Shown: positions 6,836 through 11,687 of the stretch, one piece after another
How the letters are laid out: each line of letters opens with the position of its first letter
Numbering within the stretch: position 1 is the stretch's first letter
Source of the DNA: Psychrobacter sp.
GTDB lineage: Bacteria; Pseudomonadota; Gammaproteobacteria; Pseudomonadales; Moraxellaceae
Direction of reading: 5' to 3'
DNA length: 11,687 nucleotides
Assembly (NCBI GenBank): GCA_029264635.1
Contig: JARIAA010000062.1
Location: 1 to 11,687, forward strand
Notes under the pieces: model-generated
Databases searched by the model: none
What the model was told of the DNA's origin: nothing
The model's input: the letters and a program-made list of their open reading frames with translations, nothing else
Position numbers and translations under genes: made by a program

Positions 6836-8386
6836 CCTACGCCCCAATCTCAATCGACTGCTGTTAGTGCCTCAGCGCTGGCAGTGAATCAACCAGCAGA
6901 GCGGGCGCAAAATGCAGATGATGTTATCGATTATGATGCGCCATACAACGTATCAGACAATGATGTTTCAGACACTATAGATTATGACACTTTAGATAGC
7001 CCTATCAGTGCAACTAACACCATCTCGGGAGTAAGCACGACCGCCATAAGCAATAACGCCATCAATAATAATACGGTTGACAGCGATAATACAAACGTTA
7101 ACGGTCTAGTCGATAGTGATCCGTTTGGCTTGGCCTCTCATCCTTGGCTTGCATTAGTACTGCTATTTTTAGCAGGTCTGGGGTTGGCATTAACCCCATG
7201 TGTATTGCCGATGTTGCCTATCGTTGCCAATATCGTAGCGCGGCAAAAAAACCCAACCGTTAAAAAGGGCGTAATATTAACCACCAGCTATGCTATTGGG
7301 GTCGCTACTGCCTATGGTATCTTGGGCGCTGTCATCGCTGTATTTGGTGAGTCGCTCGGTATTATCGGTTGGCTACAAAACCCTATTATCTTAATTAGCT
7401 TTGCTATCATCTTTGTCTTATTAGCGCTATATATGCTGGGTATATTGACCATTCGTCTGCCACGAGCCATGAGTAGTAAAATGCAGGGTTTGAGTCAAGC
7501 AGGAGATAGCAAACTTGGTAGTACGGGCGGCAGCTTAGTCGCTGGATTTTTGTCAGCGCTAGTGGTATCACCTTGTGTGTCCGCGCCACTATTTGGCGCA
7601 TTACTTGCAGTGTCAACGATTGGTAGTCCGCTGCTGGGTTTTGCAGCGTTGTTTATGCTCGGTTTTGGCTTGTCAGCGCCGCTTATTTTAATCGGCGCGA
7701 CTCAGGGCAAAATTATGCCAAAAGCTGGCGAGTGGATGAACTGGGTCAAGCAAGGTTTTGCCTTATTGTTATTTGCAGTCGCGCTGCTATTGGTTGAGCG
7801 CGTATTTGTCTCTCCTGTCATGCTATTGGTATGGGCACTATGGTTTATGGTCGTGGCGACATGGGCATGGAGCTGGCTCGGTCGTGGTCGGATGCTGACC
7901 CAAGCCTTTGGACTGGTAATAGGTATTTGGGCGTCCTGTTTGATTATTGGCGCAGCATTAGGTAATGATGATAGTCTGCATCCTTTAGCGTCATTGAGCG
8001 CAGCACCGATGATGCTCCAATCGGCCAATGGTCAAGCGGTCAATAACCATACAAACGATGAGCACATCACCACACTTACCCAATTGGACGCAATTATTGC
8101 CAAAAATCCTAAAGTACTTGTAGACGTCACCGCAGATTGGTGCGTTGAATGTAGAATTATGGACAAAAACCTATTTCATAATCGTCCAGTGCAGATGCAG
8201 GACTGGCAACTGGTCAGACTTGATATCACGCAGACCACAGCAGACTCAAAAGCCATCTTAGCGCGTTACAAGATATTTGGCCCACCCACGCTGTTATATT
8301 ATCAAGATGGCCAGCTGGTCAATCAGCAGGTAGGTGAGATTGGGCGCTCAGATTTTGAACAAACACTGACGATGCTTAATAAATAA
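6287..8386 (+). CDS. dsbD: Thiol:disulfide interchange protein DsbD
   Basis: A complete 699-aa DsbD, the inner-membrane reductant conduit from cytoplasmic thioredoxin to the periplasm (for example to DsbC and the cytochrome c maturation pathway). All three redox pairs are present. The signal peptide ends near THA. The alpha domain has Cys164 and Cys170 in GWQGCAKAGLCYPPE. Eight membrane segments between about residues 283 and 565 include TPCVLP (Cys305) and SPCVSAP (Cys430). The C-terminal thioredoxin-like domain has DWCVEC (Cys619, Cys622). ATG 6287 follows AAGAGGT with an 8-nt spacer. Oddity: about 95 residues between the alpha domain and the first membrane segment form a Ser/Thr/Asn/Asp-rich linker, far longer than the roughly 20 residues in E. 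coli. The preceding gene encodes a separate second alpha domain. Confidence 0.96.
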   Translation: MFSKSSATARKPLASKKSYTLVLAVLSTSLMMGLTATSTVTHAASLGDLFSNDKSSAQPKFLPVDQAFKVSSSSKPVATGTRLTINFDITPEHYVYKDQIKLTLPAGVTAAPFTFSQTPVSIDDPTYGQVAVFDQANMVATTTLSSVSGKSVENAALTIGWQGCAKAGLCYPPEKIKTTVNIAPTPQSQSTAVSASALAVNQPAERAQNADDVIDYDAPYNVSDNDVSDTIDYDTLDSPISATNTISGVSTTAISNNAINNNTVDSDNTNVNGLVDSDPFGLASHPWLALVLLFLAGLGLALTPCVLPMLPIVANIVARQKNPTVKKGVILTTSYAIGVATAYGILGAVIAVFGESLGIIGWLQNPIILISFAIIFVLLALYMLGILTIRLPRAMSSKMQGLSQAGDSKLGSTGGSLVAGFLSALVVSPCVSAPLFGALLAVSTIGSPLLGFAALFMLGFGLSAPLILIGATQGKIMPKAGEWMNWVKQGFALLLFAVALLLVERVFVSPVMLLVWALWFMVVATWAWSWLGRGRMLTQAFGLVIGIWASCLIIGAALGNDDSLHPLASLSAAPMMLQSANGQAVNNHTNDEHITTLTQLDAIIAKNPKVLVDVTADWCVECRIMDKNLFHNRPVQMQDWQLVRLDITQTTADSKAILARYKIFGPPTLLYYQDGQLVNQQVGEIGRSDFEQTLTMLNK

Positions 8387-8731
8387 GGCAAGATGGACGA
8401 GGCTTGGCTGATAAAAAAAGTTTGTATATTGTGATTATGTTATATGGCTACCAACCTCTTCCATTTATCTGTTTTGCTTTTTGTTTATAAAAATATCTTC
8501 TAAGCTTATCCGATAAATTAATGTGTTAATTAATCTATGCCCTAGTATAATGAAGCTGTTTTTATTAGCTCAAATCAACAATGAGTAATACTGGAGGTTT
8601 TAACTGAATGATAATTATTTTTTTATCTTAACCATGAGTATTAGTCAGTTTTTAATCTATCCAAGTTGTTTTTTATATTAAATCTTATATTATTCTCCGT
8701 TGGCATATTGCTGATGAGATCAAGGACACCT
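8387..8731. other. AT-rich leader and intergenic region before pldA, with micro-ORFs and a Fur-box-like stretch
   Basis: No conventional gene is seen. After the -10 box at 8546 there is a strong ribosome binding site, GGAGG (8593-8597), followed 10 nt later by an ATG (8608) opening a 7-codon frame, MIIIFLS, that ends at 8631. A second frame starts at 8634 and encodes MSISQFLIYPSCFLY, ending at 8681. Overlapping the first, CTGAATGATAATTATTTTT (8604-8622) matches the Fur consensus at 13 of 19 positions. The micro-ORFs may be chance, but so strong a binding site with no downstream gene is unusual. Confidence 0.4.
8546..8551 (+). promoter_or_regulatory. Likely -10 box of the pldA promoter
   Basis: A perfect TATAAT. 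The hexamer 17 bp upstream (GTGTTA, 8523-8528) is a poor -35. The predicted start near 8558 would leave a leader of about 170 nt before the pldA ATG at 8732. It is the best promoter match between dsbD and pldA. Confidence 0.45.
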
Positions 8732-10042
8732 ATGTTCGCCCCTACTATTTTTCAGCATCAGGTACAACGCACCTCGCATCAAACAGTCGCTCTTCACAGA
8801 TTGCAGACTCATTTAAGCTTCGCTGTTGGTATCGCCTTGAGCTGCATCGCTGTACAAGGTCATGCTGCCAATAATAATGATGATTATGCTGCAGCACAGG
8901 AAGCGTTGTTTTTTGAATGTACAGAAGTCGTGACGAGTACGGCACGTCTGGCCTGTTTTGATAAAGTGGCTCAGCAAGGCAAGACGCCAGGCTTTACGAT
9001 GAGCAAACAACCTGTGGATTTAGCCAAAACCCTTAGAACGACGATAGCGGGCAATCCACAATTTGTATTTGCTGAAGACGATGATATTGTTGATGCTGAC
9101 AACAGCAAAATTAACAGTCGACCAAATACTACTGAGAGCTTAGACACAATAGGATTGACTGAAAGAGAGGCGAAAGTCTTAGAAGACGTCGGGGTCACTC
9201 AAACGGATATCGAAAAATATACTCCGTTGAGTCTGGCCTATGATCTTGACCAAAATAGTGAGCGTGGAACGTGGACTGTCAGACCTCATAATCCCAATTA
9301 TATTCTGCCTCTATTTTATAGCGCTGATCCCAATCTTACCCCAACCTCTAGCGATAAAGATCAAGACGGCAAAGAATATACCTCTAACGATATGCGTAAC
9401 ACGGAGCTAAAATTCCAATTGTCGCTCAAAACCAAAGTCGCTGAGGATCTATTTGATACCAGCGCAGATCTATGGTTTGGTTATACCCAGCAGTCGCATT
9501 GGCAGGTTTATAATGAGGACAATTCAAGACCGTTTCGCGCAACCGACTATCAGCCTGAGATTTTTTTGACCCAGCCTGTAACAGCTGATCTACCATTTGG
9601 GGGACGTCTGCGTATGCTAGCGGTAGGAGCGATGCACCATTCAAACGGTCAATCGGATCCTATATCACGCTCATGGAACCGTGCTTATCTGATGGGCGGT
9701 GCAGAATGGGGCAAACTTACCGTCATACCGCGTATCTGGGCACGTATCAATAATGAAAGCAGTGATACCGATGATAACTCAGATATCACCGATTATATGG
9801 GTCATGGAGACCTGACTTTGTTGTATGATCTGCCTAACCAGCAAAGCATCAGCAGCACCTTACGTTATAACCCAAAGACTAACAAAGGCGCCGCGCAGAT
9901 TGATTATTTTTACCCATTAACTAAAAATGTCAATGGCTATGTACAGCTGTTTCAGGGTTACGGCGAATCCCTCATTGATTATAACCACGAAAACACTGCT
10001 ATTGGTTTTGGTATCGTCCTCAACGATTGGAAAGGGTTTTAG
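8732..10042 (+). CDS. pldA: Outer-membrane phospholipase A (PldA/OMPLA) with N-terminal extension
   Basis: A calcium-dependent outer-membrane beta-barrel lipase that hydrolyses phospholipids misplaced in the outer leaflet. The catalytic block HHSNGQSDPISRSWNR (from His302) aligns with the E. coli enzyme: His302, Ser304 and Asn316 correspond to the triad His142, Ser144, Asn156, and Ser312 to the calcium-binding Ser152. The end GYGESLIDYN...GFGIVLND is also typical. ATG 8732 is chosen because AAGGA lies 5 nt upstream; the frame is open further back to ATG 8714 and TTG 8666. A long basic N-region precedes the signal core LSFAVGIALSCIAV, with a likely cut after GHA. At 436 aa it is about 150 longer than the E. 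coli enzyme. The extra part is a periplasmic segment after the signal peptide with a Cys pair (CTEVVTSTARLAC) and an acidic stretch (EDDDIVDAD). Confidence 0.94.
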   Translation: MFAPTIFQHQVQRTSHQTVALHRLQTHLSFAVGIALSCIAVQGHAANNNDDYAAAQEALFFECTEVVTSTARLACFDKVAQQGKTPGFTMSKQPVDLAKTLRTTIAGNPQFVFAEDDDIVDADNSKINSRPNTTESLDTIGLTEREAKVLEDVGVTQTDIEKYTPLSLAYDLDQNSERGTWTVRPHNPNYILPLFYSADPNLTPTSSDKDQDGKEYTSNDMRNTELKFQLSLKTKVAEDLFDTSADLWFGYTQQSHWQVYNEDNSRPFRATDYQPEIFLTQPVTADLPFGGRLRMLAVGAMHHSNGQSDPISRSWNRAYLMGGAEWGKLTVIPRIWARINNESSDTDDNSDITDYMGHGDLTLLYDLPNQQSISSTLRYNPKTNKGAAQIDYFYPLTKNVNGYVQLFQGYGESLIDYNHENTAIGFGIVLNDWKGF

Positions 10043-10211
10043 TCTAGTAGGTTTAGGCTAAAACCGATACTGTGCCACTGGGATAAATTTTTGTAGCCTC
10101 TGTGATAACAGCAAGCAAGGAAAATTTATATTGATCGCACATGGCTATCAGCGTATTGATTTTATTTCGAACCGACGATACTGCAAATATCAATAACGAA
10201 CGCAATCGCTT

Positions 10212-10976
10212 ATGTTACGCTTAGCACCCTATCAAAGTGGTTTATGGTTGGCAGAGTATGTGAATTTACGCTGTCAGCTGTGCCATGTCTATCGCAGTGC
10301 GCCACAAATATCGACGACCACACTTACAACTCGTCAACGGCTTTATCAAAAATTTAATAAAGGTCTGCTATGTACGCGCTGTCATAACGGCATAGTATGG
10401 CTACCTCAAGCCTTTAATGTCGATATTGCTGCCAGTACGTCATTACCCGTTCAAGCCGCCACCTATTATGACTATCCCATTCGCCAAGCCATTCGTGCTT
10501 TTAAACATTCTGAGGACATGACCAAATTGCCCTTGTTGGTCCATGTGCTGCGTCAATTACCCAGACCTACTGGCTGTCATAGCGGTAATAGTGTTATTTT
10601 GCCGATGCCTACCACGCAAAGCCGCTTAATCAAGCGCGGTTTTGATCCTGTGACCATCTTATCTGCTTACTTATCTCAGCACTGGCAAATACCGCTTTGG
10701 CACGGTGTACAACGTATTGATAATACGGTCAGCCAGCAAGGCTTGAGTCGTGCAGAGCGCTTAACGAACCTGAGCGATGCCTTTTTACTCACTAAGCCAT
10801 TACCCGTTAAACGCGTATTGTTGTTCGATGACGTAGCGACTACAGGCGCAAGTTTGCAAGCGTTAGCTCGGTCGTTATGTACTGAATCTTCTTTGTACCC
10901 TGTTCTAAATAACACTCACAGTCCTATTTATCATCTATCCGCCTACGCACTCGCGCATGGTAACTATAAAAAATAA
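10212..10976 (+). CDS. comF: ComF family protein (phosphoribosyltransferase-like, DNA-uptake associated)
   Basis: A 254-aa soluble protein of the ComF/GntX family. The N-terminal zinc-finger-like part has C21-x-x-C24 and C54-x-x-C57. The C-terminal phosphoribosyltransferase fold carries the PRPP-loop motif VLLFDDVATTGAS (about residues 201-213), preceded by the family pattern LPMPTTQSRLIKRGFDP and NTVSQQGLSRAERLTNLSDAF. In naturally transformable bacteria ComF is needed to bring single-stranded DNA into the cytoplasm; its exact chemistry is unsettled. ATG 10212 is the only sensible start but has no clear ribosome binding site. It lies 169 bp after pldA with no obvious terminator between, and is followed by a pilin-like gene, a pairing that fits a DNA-uptake role. 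Confidence 0.92.
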   Translation: MLRLAPYQSGLWLAEYVNLRCQLCHVYRSAPQISTTTLTTRQRLYQKFNKGLLCTRCHNGIVWLPQAFNVDIAASTSLPVQAATYYDYPIRQAIRAFKHSEDMTKLPLLVHVLRQLPRPTGCHSGNSVILPMPTTQSRLIKRGFDPVTILSAYLSQHWQIPLWHGVQRIDNTVSQQGLSRAERLTNLSDAFLLTKPLPVKRVLLFDDVATTGASLQALARSLCTESSLYPVLNNTHSPIYHLSAYALAHGNYKK

Positions 10977-10999
10977 TTAAGTTTTTTTGCTTAATTATT
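10972..10999. terminator. Hairpin overlapping the comF stop codon
   Basis: AATAATTAAG (10972-10981) pairs perfectly with CTTAATTATT (10990-10999); the loop is TTTTTTTG. The left arm contains the comF stop TAA. There is no T run after it on the + strand, but on the - strand it is followed by a T-rich tract, so as a terminator it fits leftward transcription better. The AT-only stem is weak. Confidence 0.4.
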
Positions 11000-11125
11000 C
11001 GCACTCTATGCTTTTCATTTATAAGTTTTCATTCACTATACCCCACTCTTTAATAGACAATATGCAAGATAGATTCTTTGCAGAGTAGTAGTCTCTGTCT
11101 GTTTATAAAAATAGTGGAATGAATA

Positions 11126-11154
11126 TTGCAAAGTAAATAATGCATTAGAATAAT
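11126..11154 (+). promoter_or_regulatory. Candidate promoter for the FimT-like pilin gene
   Basis: TTGCAA (11126-11131, four of six to TTGACA) and AATAAT (11149-11154, five of six to TATAAT) are separated by exactly 17 bp. The predicted start near 11161 would leave a leader of about 77 nt. The 261-bp gap (10977-11237) shows no gene. Confidence 0.45.
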
Positions 11155-11237
11155 TAAATAATGGTAAACATTGAAAACACTAGTGCCTATGGTTTATGCA
11201 TTGACGAATTTTTAGCGATTTCTAATAGGATCTTGAT

Positions 11238-11687
11238 GTGAACGCATCTATGTACGGCTTATCATACAAGCAAACTGTCAGCAGCGCAGGGTTTACCCTC
11301 ATTGAGCTGATGGTGACTATTGCCGTACTTGCCATTATCGTCAGTATTGCCGCGCCGAACATCAGTAATCAGCTGGCCAATCAGCGAGTAAAGTCGACGA
11401 CGGCGACGCTCAATAATGCGTTAAAAGAAGCCAAGGTCGAAAGTATTATTCGTCGCCAAGTCATGACCCTGACTTACAACAATAACGGTACTGCTTCAGG
11501 CTCTATAACGATTACGGATCCAAGCTCAAACACAGTTGCGACTTATCAATACGATGCAAAAAGTAGTATTAAGCATTTACCTGCCTCCGCACCGACTACG
11601 GTTGTCTTTAGACCCAATAAAACGGCTGATGAAAGAACGTACACCATCTGCGGCAACAATACCGCTACCACCTCAAGACAAATCATG
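11238..11687 (+). CDS. FimT/GspH-type minor pilin (prepilin-like protein), 3' end outside window
   Basis: The first 150 codons of a prepilin-like gene whose stop is beyond the window. GTG 11238 is chosen because AGGA (11227-11230) sits 7 nt upstream; ATG 11250 is in frame but too far from that site. The leader of 18 residues ends at Gly, followed by FTLIELMVTIAVLAIIVSIAAP, the class III signal with Glu at mature position 5. A helix of alternating Asn, Ala, Lys and Glu follows (NNALKEAKVESIIRRQVMTL), a pattern typical of FimT/GspH proteins, and a late YTICGNN...SRQ segment resembles their C-terminal region. FimT proteins are type IV pilus minor pilins, and Legionella FimT binds DNA during uptake. 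Placement next to comF favours FimT over the secretion subunit GspH, but the decisive C-terminus is missing. Confidence 0.85.
   Translation, partial: MNASMYGLSYKQTVSSAGFTLIELMVTIAVLAIIVSIAAPNISNQLANQRVKSTTATLNNALKEAKVESIIRRQVMTLTYNNNGTASGSITITDPSSNTVATYQYDAKSSIKHLPASAPTTVVFRPNKTADERTYTICGNNTATTSRQIM

Noticed and set aside
6431..6853. 140-codon - strand frame inside dsbD
   Set aside because: It is opposite the conserved DsbD alpha domain, is rich in Arg and Cys in a pattern typical of antisense frames, and has no plausible start signal.

Overview
The window looks like chromosomal DNA of a gammaproteobacterium of the Moraxellaceae, most likely Psychrobacter or a close relative. This is an inference from protein character, AT-rich intergenic DNA and scattered type II secretion genes; no database search was run. 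All supported genes, including the three tRNAs, lie on the + strand.

Layout: (1) 1-470, tRNA-Pro(UGG), tRNA-Arg(UCU) and tRNA-His(GUG), with terminator-like hairpins after the first and last. (2) 471-947, AT-rich DNA with no convincing gene but several operator-like repeats, leading into an AraC-family regulator (948-1886) that ends at a strong terminator. (3) 2202-4441, an unrecognised soluble 327-aa protein followed 53 bp later by gspF, the inner-membrane platform protein of type II secretion. (4) 4442-5525, a terminator-like hairpin, a good sigma70-type promoter overlapped by a Fur-box-like sequence, the major pseudopilin gene gspG, and a very long terminator hairpin. (5) 5647-8386, a free-standing copy of the periplasmic N-terminal domain of DsbD, followed 88 bp later by a complete three-domain DsbD. 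(6) 8387-10042, a long leader with micro-ORFs and then pldA, encoding outer-membrane phospholipase A with an N-terminal extension. (7) 10212-11687, comF, then the start of a FimT/GspH-type minor pilin gene that runs off the end of the window.

The shared theme is the cell envelope: GspF and GspG build the type II secretion pseudopilus, DsbD supplies reductant to the periplasm, PldA degrades misplaced phospholipid in the outer membrane, and ComF and the FimT-like pilin are associated with DNA uptake and type IV pili. These are mostly separate transcription units rather than one operon.

No wholly new multi-gene system is visible. The most unusual features are the DsbD N-terminal domain duplicated as its own gene with both redox cysteines kept, the unrecognised gene coupled to gspF, the regulatory DNA before gspG, and the leader before pldA.
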